Shown in pieces: positions 52,378 through 61,243 of a stretch of DNA of 64,000 nucleotides (position 1 is its first letter; every line of letters begins with the position of its first letter). This stretch comes from Methanomicrobia archaeon (GTDB lineage Archaea > Halobacteriota > Bog-38 > Methanoflorentales > Methanoflorentaceae). Made by a program: the position numbers and the translations under genes. The stretch spans positions 40,823 to 104,822 of the forward strand of contig JACTTZ010000006.1 of NCBI GenBank assembly GCA_015660915.1, written 5' to 3'. The notes under the pieces were generated by a model, which was not told where the DNA came from, did not search any database, and saw only the letters and a list, made by a program, of their open reading frames with translations.

Positions 52378-52950
52378 TCAGCCTGTTACAGCCTTGAGAA
52401 GCCATGCCATATTTCTGCCAGCGTTCTGTGCACGCGCGATGCCTTCGTCGTCCTTGTTGACGTCACCGATGTCCCTCCCGACACCAATCACCGGCCAGCC
52501 AGCAATGATCGTGTTCGCGCTGAGCAGGAAGTGGAGCAGTGTATCGAGAGAGTGCATCGCGCCGGTCCGCCTCTGCGCGACGACTGCGGATCCCACTTTG
52601 CGCCTGAAGAGCCCGTCGTTTGCCATGGAAACCAAACCGGCCCGGTCGATCAGTGCTTTCATTTCCGCAGTCACGTCGCTGAAATAGACCGGTGAACCCA
52701 GGATGATCCCGTCAGCTCCGGTCATCTTCCCGATGCAATCGTTGACAATGTCGTCTTCGAGCACGCACCGACTATCCATGTTTTCAAAGCATTTCATGCA
52801 GGCGGTGCACCCCCGAATCTTCGTGCCGGCGAGCTGGATCAGCTCAGTCTCAATGCCTTCGTTTTCGAGTTCCTCGAACATTCGTCGTATCAGGATAGCG
52901 GTGTTGCCGTCCTTTCGTGCGCTTCCGTTGATAGCGATAACTTTTGTCAT
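52378..52950 (-). CDS. NADPH-dependent FMN reductase / iron-sulfur flavoprotein family
   Basis: A 190-residue flavodoxin-fold protein. AINGSARKDGNTAILIRR is the FMN loop, GCTACMKCFENMDSRC gives four cysteines in the spacing of iron-sulfur flavoproteins, and IILGSPVYFSDVTAEMKALIDR is the flavin-binding strand. The start was placed at the ATG giving TKVIAINGS. Paralogue of the protein at 13.3-14.0 kb; the cysteine motif is closer to the canonical form here. Confidence 0.9.
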   Translation of the reverse strand: MTKVIAINGSARKDGNTAILIRRMFEELENEGIETELIQLAGTKIRGCTACMKCFENMDSRCVLEDDIVNDCIGKMTGADGIILGSPVYFSDVTAEMKALIDRAGLVSMANDGLFRRKVGSAVVAQRRTGAMHSLDTLLHFLLSANTIIAGWPVIGVGRDIGDVNKDDEGIARAQNAGRNMAWLLKAVTG

Positions 52951-53296
52951 AGTACGACTCCTAACGTTGTGCGTCCTGAGGGAAAACCTCTTTGAACGGT
53001 ACATTGTTTTGCGGTAAAAAAGCACCTAGTTCATTGGCTGCGTAAGTGAGGCACAAAAGAAGCACAGTAGCAACACGTGTTCAGCGAAATAGCGTGCCTG
53101 CTGAGTTTACGTTGTGCTATTTCTCTTTTTCTCGAGCTAACACTGAGAATAGACGTTTACGACACCTATACGCGATACTGGAAAGATGTCGGACTTCGAG
53201 GTTGAGCTCCCTAGTAGTACGATAGCTAAAATGACACCTTCTTCTGCTTGCTCAAGCGCGTGACCCTTCGCTGCTAAGGTAGTTCCAGCCAACGAC
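52951..53296. other. Intergenic stretch
   Basis: No gene or clear regulatory element recognised. Confidence 0.35.
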
Positions 53297-53968
53297 CTAA
53301 AACATCATTGCTGATGTCACGCCACGCGCGACAAGGAAGATGCCGACGAGGAAGAACACGGCGGCAATTATCTGACTTCCGTGTTTCTTCAAGAAACGCG
53401 TGATGGGGTCGAAGATGCGGTCGAAACTTCGGGGCGCCGCGGCAAAAACGGCGAGTGGCCCCCAAAGCCAGCACAGCGTGATGGCCATTACCAGGACAAA
53501 GGCGATCGCTTTGTCGTGAAGGGATAGCACGACGACGCCGATATCCTTGCTTGCGGCGAGGGCCGGAAGCGATGAGAAGATGTTGCCGAAGCCGAAGCCG
53601 ATTCCCATAGAAATCAATCCTCCGGCGCCCATTGCCGTCGCGTCAAAAGTGTTTGATCCCCCCTTCTTCAGGAGTGAACGAGCGCTTGCGTAGAGGAGGA
53701 GGAGACCGAGGATGAAGTCGATCGCCACCGTCGCCAACGACGGCTTGCCACCGGTCGTCGTCAGGCTTCCGATGGCAACAAAAATCAGGCATATCAGTGA
53801 AAATACGATACAGTACGTTGCGACAAAGATCACGCCTTTTTTGAGCCGGTGTTCCTCTGAGCTCAGTACGGTCATGACCGTTATGATTGCCAAAGGGCTT
53901 ATCATGGACGCGATGGCAAGCGGTATCACGACCGCGAGAAGTTGGGGTAGGGTGGTCATTGAGCTCAC
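53297..53968 (-). CDS. GAP/Sap family membrane protein 1
   Basis: A 223-residue protein with six hydrophobic helices. AIASMISPLAIITVMTVLSS is the typical start; LPALAASKDIGV and the last helix FFLVGIFLVARGV match the GAP family (Sap, sulfolipid-addressing protein type). In mycobacteria members take part in exporting surface glycolipids. A clear paralogue is encoded at 56.6 kb on the other strand, on the far side of an ABC exporter. Confidence 0.85.
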   Translation of the reverse strand: MSSMTTLPQLLAVVIPLAIASMISPLAIITVMTVLSSEEHRLKKGVIFVATYCIVFSLICLIFVAIGSLTTTGGKPSLATVAIDFILGLLLLYASARSLLKKGGSNTFDATAMGAGGLISMGIGFGFGNIFSSLPALAASKDIGVVVLSLHDKAIAFVLVMAITLCWLWGPLAVFAAAPRSFDRIFDPITRFLKKHGSQIIAAVFFLVGIFLVARGVTSAMMF

Positions 53969-54356
53969 TTCGGTGCTTCAGCACCTATCAACACCCTAGT
54001 AAATGCGCCACGGACTTAATGGTTCCGATTTAGCTCCGAAATCTGAGAGCGTTTCGTTTGATCGCACGTTTTGCTCTTTCAACTGCTATTCTTCAGCGGT
54101 TTCCAGCAGCAATTGGTAGAATTGTTCTGGCATGAAGCCATTGGCACGTGGGATGTCAGGTGCGACGGGTGTCCATAAATCAAATGTGATATGTTAGGCT
54201 AGCCTAAATATTTATATATTAGGTTGACCTAAACATCACGTAGAGAGTTATTCACAGAAATCAGGGCTAAGCTCGTCAGAAGGTTATCTCTAAGCTGGCG
54301 TGCCAATCCGACGCTGCTCCGTGCACAGGTACGAGAGCTAAAACTGAGGGAGGTTT
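53969..54356. other. Intergenic region before the second ABC exporter
   Basis: Contains the double DtxR-type operator (listed separately); otherwise no gene is seen. Confidence 0.5.
54187..54239 (+). promoter_or_regulatory. Double DtxR/MDR1-type operator over a TATA box
   Basis: Two 14-bp palindromes, TTAGGCTAGCCTAA (54194-54207) and TTAGGTTGACCTAA (54219-54232), flank the TATA-like ATATTTATATAT. They match the DtxR/IdeR half-site TTAGG. Outer GTGAT and ATCAC arms extend the symmetry. Iron- or manganese-dependent repression of the exporter is inferred. Confidence 0.75.
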
Positions 54357-55352
54357 ATGGTGTCAGATATCATTAACGTCGAAAACCTTGTCAAAGTGTA
54401 TCCTGGTGGTACACGGGCCGTCGATGGGATCTCATTCAGTGTGAGAGAGAGCGAGTTCTTCGGGTTCCTCGGCCCGAACGGCGCGGGAAAGAGCACCACG
54501 ATCCAGGTTCTCACGACACTGCTGAAGAAAACCTCTGGTTCTGTGACCGTTGCTGGCTACGATGTTGATACGGATGCCCGAGAGATACGCAAAGTTATCG
54601 GCGTTCAACGCCAGGAAACCATTCTGGATGGGGACCTGACGGGTCGCGAGAACCTCACCATCCAGGGGCACCTCCAGAGGTTGCACGGTACCGCTCTCAA
54701 AAAACGCGTGGACGAACTGCTCGCACTCGTTGAGCTCTCGGACGTCGCTGACAAGAGGGCGGCACAGTACTCGGGAGGGATGAAGAAGCGGCTCGATCTC
54801 GCGTCCACTCTTGTACACAAACCACGCCTGCTCTTTCTCGACGAGCCAACCTCGGGGCTCGATCCGCAATCGCGCGTCGCTATCTGGGAGCACCTCGAAA
54901 CGCTCAACAGCGATGAGGGTGTTACGGTGTTTTTGACAACCCAGCAGATGGAAGAAGCGGATAGGCTCTGTCACCGGCTCTCAATACTCGATCACGGAGA
55001 GATTGTTGTGAGCGGCTCACCTGTTGAGCTGAAGCACCAACTCGGCGGCGACACCATCACGATGTCATTCGCCAACTCGGACAGTGGCATAAAAGACCGA
55101 TCAAAGCGGATTGTCAACGGCATTCAGGGCGTTACAAAAGTCCTCGATGTCGAAACGGGACTGGCGGCATACGCTAAGAACGCGAGCGCTCTCGTTCCCG
55201 ATATCGTACGACTGTTTGACGAGAATGAGATTCGCTTGACGTCAATCAGCGTCGCATCTGCCTCGCTGGATGACGTCTTTTTACAGCACACAGGAAGACG
55301 GATACGATCAGAAGAACTGTCGAAAGTAGATACGTGGAAGCACTACATGTGA
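54357..55352 (+). CDS. ABC exporter ATP-binding protein (DrrA-like)
   Basis: A 331-residue ATPase. Walker A GPNGAGKST, signature YSGGMKKRLDLA, Walker B LLFLDEPTSGLD, and TTQQMEEAD for the switch region. It resembles daunorubicin-resistance DrrA-type ATPases, including the C-terminal domain. GAGGGAGG precedes the ATG. Followed by its permease. The metal-type operator upstream suggests regulation by iron or manganese. Confidence 0.95.
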   Translation: MVSDIINVENLVKVYPGGTRAVDGISFSVRESEFFGFLGPNGAGKSTTIQVLTTLLKKTSGSVTVAGYDVDTDAREIRKVIGVQRQETILDGDLTGRENLTIQGHLQRLHGTALKKRVDELLALVELSDVADKRAAQYSGGMKKRLDLASTLVHKPRLLFLDEPTSGLDPQSRVAIWEHLETLNSDEGVTVFLTTQQMEEADRLCHRLSILDHGEIVVSGSPVELKHQLGGDTITMSFANSDSGIKDRSKRIVNGIQGVTKVLDVETGLAAYAKNASALVPDIVRLFDENEIRLTSISVASASLDDVFLQHTGRRIRSEELSKVDTWKHYM

Positions 55353-55363
55353 GGCGATGGAAG

Positions 55364-56137
55364 ATGGATCATGACGCTCTCTTTGACGTGTGGCACCTCT
55401 TTATCAGGGCCGGAAAAAAGACCATACGGACTCCTGTCATCATCTTCGGTACGCTCGCCCTACCAGTGCTGTTTCTTGTTCTTTTCACGCAAATTTTCAC
55501 GCAGTTTGGAAACCTCCCAGGATTCCCTGCCGGCGGCTATGTCCAATTCGCAACGGCTGGCATCATCGTTTTAAACCCATTGATTAATGCACAGTACTCG
55601 GGAACCGCCGTGGTTGACGATATCAATTCAGGGTTTCTTTCAAAGATGCTCGTGACGCCCGTGAACAGGCCAGCCATTCTGTTTGGACGGTTACTGAACG
55701 ATACGATCATGGTGCTTATCCCGGCTGGCATAACGCTCGCGCTTGCGTACGCTCTCGGTGTAACCGTCATAACAGGGGCCCTAGGAATTCTGCTGATTCT
55801 TTTCACTGCCGCTTTCTTTGGATTGTCTATGTCAGGGCTGACGATGGCAATCGGAGTGACCACAAAGAGTGCGCAAGTAGTCGCTGGGTTAGATCTTGTG
55901 ATCATATTCCCTCTCATGTTTGTGAGCACAGCGCTTGTGCCATACGAGTTCCTTCCGCACTGGGCGCAAGCGTTTTCGAATGTCAACCCGTTTAGTTACG
56001 CAGTCAACGCTGTCAGGGCATTGATGTCTACAGGATTTGATTGGAGCACCATTCTGGCAGCGTATGCAGTTATAGCGGTGTTCGCGGCAGTGACAATTGG
56101 AGCAACGTTATATCAGTTCAGAAGTGTGGAGAAGTAG
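55364..56137 (+). CDS. ABC-2 exporter permease (DrrB-like)
   Basis: A 257-residue permease with six helices. LFDVWHLFIRAGKKTIRTPVI precedes helix 1; the cytoplasmic FLSKMLVTPVNRPAILFGRLL and the later NPFSYAVNAVRALM are typical of DrrB/ABC-2 membrane proteins. The ATG 11 bp after the ATPase stop was used; an overlapping ATG 10 codons upstream is possible. Substrate unknown. Confidence 0.92.
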   Translation: MDHDALFDVWHLFIRAGKKTIRTPVIIFGTLALPVLFLVLFTQIFTQFGNLPGFPAGGYVQFATAGIIVLNPLINAQYSGTAVVDDINSGFLSKMLVTPVNRPAILFGRLLNDTIMVLIPAGITLALAYALGVTVITGALGILLILFTAAFFGLSMSGLTMAIGVTTKSAQVVAGLDLVIIFPLMFVSTALVPYEFLPHWAQAFSNVNPFSYAVNAVRALMSTGFDWSTILAAYAVIAVFAAVTIGATLYQFRSVEK

Positions 56138-56565
56138 GCGATTGCCACAGCTCTTACCACTCGTCCACTCAATGCTGACGCTATCACACGCTAGTCTAGT
56201 CCTCAGCTCACGGCCAGTGGTGTAGCCTGTTGGGTCACACTGTGGCTCCAGCACCGTTTTTAGGGACTTAACTGGCGCAGGACTACTAGATGCTTTACAG
56301 GCAACAAACTTGAGTTTCACAGACCTTCATCTGCTGCCTCGCTGCAATGCACTGCGTTAACTCGTGCCACACTGAGCATGGTGTGATGTGCATAGACGAT
56401 TTGGAAGGACGCAGAATTCAGCCCCGCGCAGTGCCTTTTTAGTCAAGACCAGACTGCGCTTCAGAGCGCAGCGATGCAAGCGAAACACTTACATTCTCAA
56501 ATCCCATAGAAGACTCGTTTTCTGCAAGTGGGCGAAAGACGGGACCGAATGAGAGAGAACCAGCC
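56138..56565. other. Intergenic stretch with repeat
   Basis: No gene seen. It includes the first copy of an 80-bp direct repeat (56408-56489). Confidence 0.4.
56408..56489 (+). repeat. 80-bp direct repeat, copy 1
   Basis: Contains GAATTCAGCCCCGCGC, a CCTTTT run and the hairpin CTGCGCT-TCAG-AGCGCAG, ending GCAAGCGAAACACT. It lies about 80 bp before the second GAP gene. Copy 2 is at 58875-58954. Confidence 0.8.
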
Positions 56566-57240
56566 ATGGCGACTGACCTGTTCCATCTGCTGCTGACGGT
56601 GCTCCCGTTCGCCCTTGCGAGCATGACGAGTCCGCTGACCTTAATCGCCGTCATGGCTGTGCTCAGTGCGACGACGCGCCGGGCACTCAAGGCGGTCGTT
56701 TTTGCCATTACGTACGCGGCGGTCTTTTCGGCGATATGCCTGGTGCTCGTCGCCATCGGAAGCGCCGCGACTATCGGCGGTAACCCTTCACCGGCAACCG
56801 TGGGCTTTGACGTCGTCTTGGGTGTTATTCTGCTTTACGTAGCCGGTCGCTCGTTGACCAAGGAGGTGAGCACCCCGCTTCTTCGATCTTTTAACCCGGA
56901 TGCGATGAGCGCCGTTGCCGCCGCGTCGATGGGCGTGCTCTTCAGCGCGAGCAACTTCTCCTCGCTGATTCCGGCGCTTGCAGCAAGCAAGGACATCGGC
57001 GTCGCTGCGGTGTCGCCCTTTGACAAGACGATCGCCCTTGTTTTCCTGCTCGCCATCGCGGTGAGCTGGGTCTGGGCGCCTGTCGCTGTGTATCTCGTCA
57101 CGCCCAACAACTTCGATAGATTATTTGATCCTGTCATCCGCGTCTTGCGCAAGCACGGTGGTCAGCTGATGGCTGCGGTCTTGTTCTTGATCGGCCTCTA
57201 TCTCCTCGTTCGAGGAGTGACTGGTTATGTCGCGCTCTAG
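56566..57240 (+). CDS. GAP/Sap family membrane protein 2
   Basis: A 224-residue six-helix membrane protein and paralogue of the protein at 53.3 kb. It has ALASMTSPLTLIAVMAVLSA, LIPALAASKDIGVAAVSPFDKTI (split) and FLIGLYLLVRGVTGYVAL. The two paralogues flank an ABC exporter, suggesting a shared export of a lipid or glycolipid. The upstream 80-bp repeat also precedes the methyltransferase gene at 59 kb. Confidence 0.85.
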   Translation: MATDLFHLLLTVLPFALASMTSPLTLIAVMAVLSATTRRALKAVVFAITYAAVFSAICLVLVAIGSAATIGGNPSPATVGFDVVLGVILLYVAGRSLTKEVSTPLLRSFNPDAMSAVAAASMGVLFSASNFSSLIPALAASKDIGVAAVSPFDKTIALVFLLAIAVSWVWAPVAVYLVTPNNFDRLFDPVIRVLRKHGGQLMAAVLFLIGLYLLVRGVTGYVAL

Positions 57241-57769
57241 TGCAGGAACGCTCTCCACTTTGCGCGTCTGGTTAAGCACGCGCACTGTCGTATCATCGCT
57301 GGAGAAGAAGTCCGGCTACGTGCTCGTTCGCGGCGCGATACACGAGCATCATAACAGCGTGGCGCCACGCCTTCGCACATCATCCTCTGTTACACCGTCG
57401 CGATCCTCTTCTTCGCAAATACGGCTGCAGAGCGATAACAAATCAAGCCCATAACGTCCTTTATAAAACTTCTTTGCGCTAATAAGCCCGAGCATGTCCA
57501 ACTCACCGAAAACCACAAAGCGGTGCGAATTGTAATTCTAATTTACGCGTAGGTTCTTATCGAATGTTACAGATCTCTTCAAGCAATTGTTGTCCTTTAT
57601 AACAAAGAATCCAGTTACCGGACCAAAATTATATTAGGCTAAACATACTTAATACGTTTAACATACGTAACAAAAGTGCACAAGCTGGTATGATATCTCA
57701 CGGATATGGCTGTTGTGGTACCACCCTCTTTCGCACACATCGAGCTGTCAAACAATGGGAGGAGTAGAC
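57241..57769. other. Intergenic stretch
   Basis: About 530 bp without a convincing gene. A single TTAGGCTAA at 57634-57642 resembles half of the DtxR-type operator upstream of the exporter; it lies about 130 bp before the next start codon. Confidence 0.4.
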
Positions 57770-58840
57770 GTGCAACAGGATAAAGTAAAGGTTCAGTTAA
57801 GCGGCATATCGCAAACGATGTTGGGTTGTTTGTGGGGCCGGGCACAGTTAAGCAAGAGGTACAGCTCGCTTTTTTACGATGAGAAAGCTATTGAACTCGT
57901 TGAAAAAATTGACTATGACCTTTCAACGAGTGATGATGAGCCGTTCCAGGATATTCGGCGTAGTATTTCTCATAAGCTCAATCTACCAGAATTTGGTCTA
58001 TTTACGCTAAGAGCAAGGCAGTTCGACGAAAAGGTAAAGACGTACATCGAAGAGCACCCCCGCGCATCCGTCGTGAATATCGGAGCAGGACTGGACACGA
58101 CCTTTTACCGCGTCGATAACGGACTCATTCACTGGTACGACCTCGACCTCCCTGCCGTCATTGACATCAGAAGACGGCTGCTACCGGAACCTGACAGGGT
58201 AACGTATATCGCGAGATCCGTTTTCGATCCGAGCTGGTGCAAGGACATCAGTTACACCGAGGATGGGGTATTTATGATAGCTGGGGGGGTATTCCATTTC
58301 TTTGAGGAGGCTCAGGTAAAACAGTTTTTTTCGATGCTGGCGGACAATTTCCACGGCGGCGAAATCGTGTTTAACGTCCTATCACGATCAGGCGATAGCT
58401 TTGGCGCGTGGATGGACATCGTGTCGCCGGAGCAACGGGATGTGATAAGAACGGAGCTGGTGGATGCGATAAAGGATTGGTGGAAAAGGGCACCACAAGG
58501 CCAGAAAGAGAAGCTGAACGACATGATAGCCACGCTCGAGCTCCCGAAAAAGCCGAAAGGTAAGGCGTGGTCCGATCTCGAAGCGTGGTGGAATCAGCTC
58601 AGCGATAAAGAGATGACGGAGGTAATGCGCGGCTTCAGGAGGTCATTCCGCGGCGGCGTTGACGTGTGGGAGGTAGAAGACGCGCATGAAATTACAAAGT
58701 GGGATGGCCGCTTCACCGTGATAGATCAGTTTCCGATTTTTAAAAACATCCCACGAGATTCGTTGGATGCAAATATGCGGCGATTCATGGACTACAGCGA
58801 TGAGAGAGCAAGGTCGAGTATTATTCACTTGCGAGTTTAA
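57770..58840 (+). CDS. Leucine carboxyl methyltransferase family protein (TcmP-like)
   Basis: A 356-residue SAM methyltransferase of the LCM family, which O-methylates carboxyl groups or polyketides. Marks: RARQFDEKVKTYIEE, the motif VVNIGAGLDTTFYRV, IHWYDLDLPAVIDIRR and VFMIAGGVFHFFEE. GGGAGGAG lies 5 nt before the GTG used as the start; an ATG 5 codons earlier lies inside that binding site and is less likely. Substrate unknown. Confidence 0.88.
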   Translation: MQQDKVKVQLSGISQTMLGCLWGRAQLSKRYSSLFYDEKAIELVEKIDYDLSTSDDEPFQDIRRSISHKLNLPEFGLFTLRARQFDEKVKTYIEEHPRASVVNIGAGLDTTFYRVDNGLIHWYDLDLPAVIDIRRRLLPEPDRVTYIARSVFDPSWCKDISYTEDGVFMIAGGVFHFFEEAQVKQFFSMLADNFHGGEIVFNVLSRSGDSFGAWMDIVSPEQRDVIRTELVDAIKDWWKRAPQGQKEKLNDMIATLELPKKPKGKAWSDLEAWWNQLSDKEMTEVMRGFRRSFRGGVDVWEVEDAHEITKWDGRFTVIDQFPIFKNIPRDSLDANMRRFMDYSDERARSSIIHLRV

Positions 58841-58874
58841 TGTCAAGAAGTCTGTGGCGCATGTGGCGTGTGAA

Positions 58875-58954
58875 GACGGAGAATTCAGCCCCGCGCGGTG
58901 CCTTTTACTCAAGACCAGCTGCGGATCAGAGCGCCGCGACGCAAGCGAAACACT
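58875..58954 (+). repeat. 80-bp direct repeat, copy 2
   Basis: Same order of blocks as copy 1 (GAATTCAGCCCCGCGC, CCTTTTA, TCAAGACCAG, GCAAGCGAAACACT). It ends 25 bp before the next start codon, so it is a likely promoter or leader of the methyltransferase gene. Confidence 0.8.
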
Positions 58955-58979
58955 ATAGACGCTACTTGAGAGCCGGCAG

Positions 58980-59789
58980 ATGACGGATAAATGGGACCCA
59001 GTCGATTATCACGAGCACTCATACCCGCAATACGCGTTCGCGCTGGGACTCCTCGAAAGGCTTCGGCTCAACGGTGACGAGCGCGTCTTGGACGTCGGCT
59101 GTGGCGATGGGAAGGTGACCGCCGAGCTTGCGACACGCGTGCAGCACGGCTTTGTGCTCGGCATTGACGCCTCCCCCGACATGATCGCGTTCGCCCGCGC
59201 GGAGTTCCCCGCGTCGGCGCATCCGAACCTGTCATTTCGTTATGGAGACGCAGCGAAGCTCACGTTCCGCCATGAATTTGACGTCGTCGTCGCATTTGCG
59301 TCTCTCCACTGGGTCAAAGACCTGCCGACTGCACTGCGCGGCATCAAGCAAAGCCTCGCGCCCGGCGGCCGATTTGCAGCCCAGCTCGTGGCAAAACGAC
59401 ACGCCACGGCAGAGATCAAGTCCCCGCTGCACCGAGCGCGAAAAGAGGTCATGGGCCGCCCGGCGTGGAGAACGTATTTTGAGGGTTTCGAGCAACGCAG
59501 GGCGTACAGTGTCGACGAGTGCGAACGGCTTCTCAGAGACGCCGGCTTTGTGCTGCGGCGCTGCGAGTTCGTCACCGAAGAAGTGACGCATCAGGATGCC
59601 GATGCGCTCAAGGGATATGCACGGTCGACGTGGCATCGATACACCGATCGGATTCCTGCACAGAAGCGCGACGCGCTTCTTAACGAGGTCGTGCAGCGCT
59701 GTCTCGAGATGTCACCCGCAGATCGAAGCGGACGGATACGCGTGCGAGCGAGCATGCTCGAAGTCGAGGCATCGGTCGCAGGCACGTGA
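58980..59789 (+). CDS. Trans-aconitate-methyltransferase-like SAM methyltransferase
   Basis: A 269-residue class I methyltransferase: WDPVDYHEHSYPQYAFAL, motif I VLDVGCGDGKVTAEL, LGIDASPDMIAFAR, motif IV FDVVVAFASLHWV. The order and the trailing C-terminal helices resemble trans-aconitate or UbiE-like enzymes. The substrate cannot be stated. The 80-bp repeat directly upstream suggests it shares control with the second GAP gene. Confidence 0.85.
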   Translation: MTDKWDPVDYHEHSYPQYAFALGLLERLRLNGDERVLDVGCGDGKVTAELATRVQHGFVLGIDASPDMIAFARAEFPASAHPNLSFRYGDAAKLTFRHEFDVVVAFASLHWVKDLPTALRGIKQSLAPGGRFAAQLVAKRHATAEIKSPLHRARKEVMGRPAWRTYFEGFEQRRAYSVDECERLLRDAGFVLRRCEFVTEEVTHQDADALKGYARSTWHRYTDRIPAQKRDALLNEVVQRCLEMSPADRSGRIRVRASMLEVEASVAGT

Positions 59790-60103
59790 CTGCATATAGA
59801 ATTCGACTCCGATTTCGCAGCGCACGACCTTCTCTGGCGGCGCAGGTCGCTTAGGATCAAGAAGGCTTGTCGAGAGAGCTTAGGCGCGGCTCGACAAGAG
59901 CTCTTGGAACCAGACATACAAAGCCTCTTCGACGAGGTTATACCACAAAAAACCGAGCCTTTAAGACATCGGAGTAGCGGCACAGCTTTCACGTGGCAAA
60001 CGCGCGCTCGATGAGGGTTTTTTTCGTTCGTGCCGGAATGTAATGCGGAAAAAAAGGAGGAGTGAGCTTAAAGTATATATTGCGCATATATCAGTTGTAG
60101 CTG
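59790..60103. other. Intergenic region with the ahbC promoter
   Basis: No gene seen. A TATA-like AAGTATATATT at 60071-60081 lies about 27 nt before the ahbC ATG, and no ribosome binding site precedes it, so a leaderless ahb mRNA is inferred. Confidence 0.5.
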
Positions 60104-61243
60104 ATGATAGGATGCACGAACCTAATACTCAGAACCACTAGCGTAGACTCGTCACGTCCAACCAAAGCAAGTCGACAGCTCCATTATGCGGGGAACCACG
60201 GACCGGTCATCGTATGGAGCGTCACGAAAAAGTGCAACCTCGCGTGCTCACATTGCTATATTGACGCGGCGGATGCAGCTGCTTCCGATGAGCTGACCAC
60301 CGATGAAGCGCACAAGCTCATAGATGATGCGGCAACCTTGCACCCCCCTGTTATGCTTTTTTCTGGAGGCGAGCCGCTCATAAGAGGTGATACCGTTGAG
60401 CTCTGCGCATATGCTGTCTCTAAAGGATTGAGAGTTGGCCTCTCTACCAATGGAACCCTTATCACAAGAGATTACGCTCGAAGGATCGCAGAAGCGGGTG
60501 TTTCTTATGTCGGCGTCAGTATTGACGGGGTTGAAGCTACGCACGACGGGTTCAGAAACGAAAGAGGCGCGTTTAGGAAAGCACTTGAAGGACTGAAAAA
60601 AGCGAGAGATGCCGGCATAAAAACGGGCATACGGTTCACGGTCAACCGGCACAACGTCTCCGACCTGCCTGCGGTTACCGATCTTCTTATTAGGCACCAG
60701 ATCCCCCGCTTTTGTCTGTATCATCTCGTGTACGCAGGGAGGGCGAGTGCGGAGATGGATATCACCAACGAGAGGCGAGTTGAGGTGGTCGACTACCTCA
60801 TTCAACGAACTAAAACGCTTGCAGACCACGGAATCGAGGTACTCACCACCGATAACCACGCAGATGGCATCTACATACTGAATTCGGTCGAAAGTGCCGA
60901 TAAGAGCGCCGTGATGTCCCTCCTTGCCGCGCACGGGGGCTGCTCTGCAGGGCAGAAGATCGTCAACATCGATCCAAATGGAAACGTGCGGCCCTGCCAG
61001 TTCTGGGAGGGAGGAGTGGGCAACGTACGACAGAGCAGCTTGAGCACCATATGGAACGGCCAGAATAAACTCCTTTCGATGCTGCGTGACAAAAAATCGC
61101 ACCTTAGGGGGCGTTGCAGCGCGTGTCGGTATGTCGAGGTATGCGGTGGTTGTAGGGTGCGAGCATCCAGCGTGGGCGACCTCTGGGGGGCGGACCTAAG
61201 CTGTTACCTGAGCGACCAGATGATACGAGGTGGCAGCACGTGA
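60104..61243 (+). CDS. ahbC: Didecarboxysiroheme deacetylase AhbC
   Basis: Radical SAM enzyme of the alternative heme pathway that removes the two acetate side chains of 12,18-didecarboxysiroheme, giving Fe-coproporphyrin III. MIGCTNL at the N-terminus is typical. The radical SAM cysteines are 44, 48 and 51 (CNLACSHC), followed by MLFSGGEPLIR and VGVSIDG. The C-terminal SPASM-like cysteines (GCSAG, RPCQFW, CSACRYVEVCGGC) bind an auxiliary cluster. First gene of ahbC-ahbD-ahbA-ahbB. Confidence 0.94.
   Translation: MIGCTNLILRTTSVDSSRPTKASRQLHYAGNHGPVIVWSVTKKCNLACSHCYIDAADAAASDELTTDEAHKLIDDAATLHPPVMLFSGGEPLIRGDTVELCAYAVSKGLRVGLSTNGTLITRDYARRIAEAGVSYVGVSIDGVEATHDGFRNERGAFRKALEGLKKARDAGIKTGIRFTVNRHNVSDLPAVTDLLIRHQIPRFCLYHLVYAGRASAEMDITNERRVEVVDYLIQRTKTLADHGIEVLTTDNHADGIYILNSVESADKSAVMSLLAAHGGCSAGQKIVNIDPNGNVRPCQFWEGGVGNVRQSSLSTIWNGQNKLLSMLRDKKSHLRGRCSACRYVEVCGGCRVRASSVGDLWGADLSCYLSDQMIRGGST

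Noticed and set aside
57227..57454. 75-codon Ser/Arg-rich frame after the second GAP gene
   Set aside because: Composition unlike a folded protein, overlaps the GAP gene end, no ribosome binding site.
60248..61102. 284-codon antisense frame over ahbC
   Set aside because: No recognisable motifs; it mirrors the real radical SAM gene.
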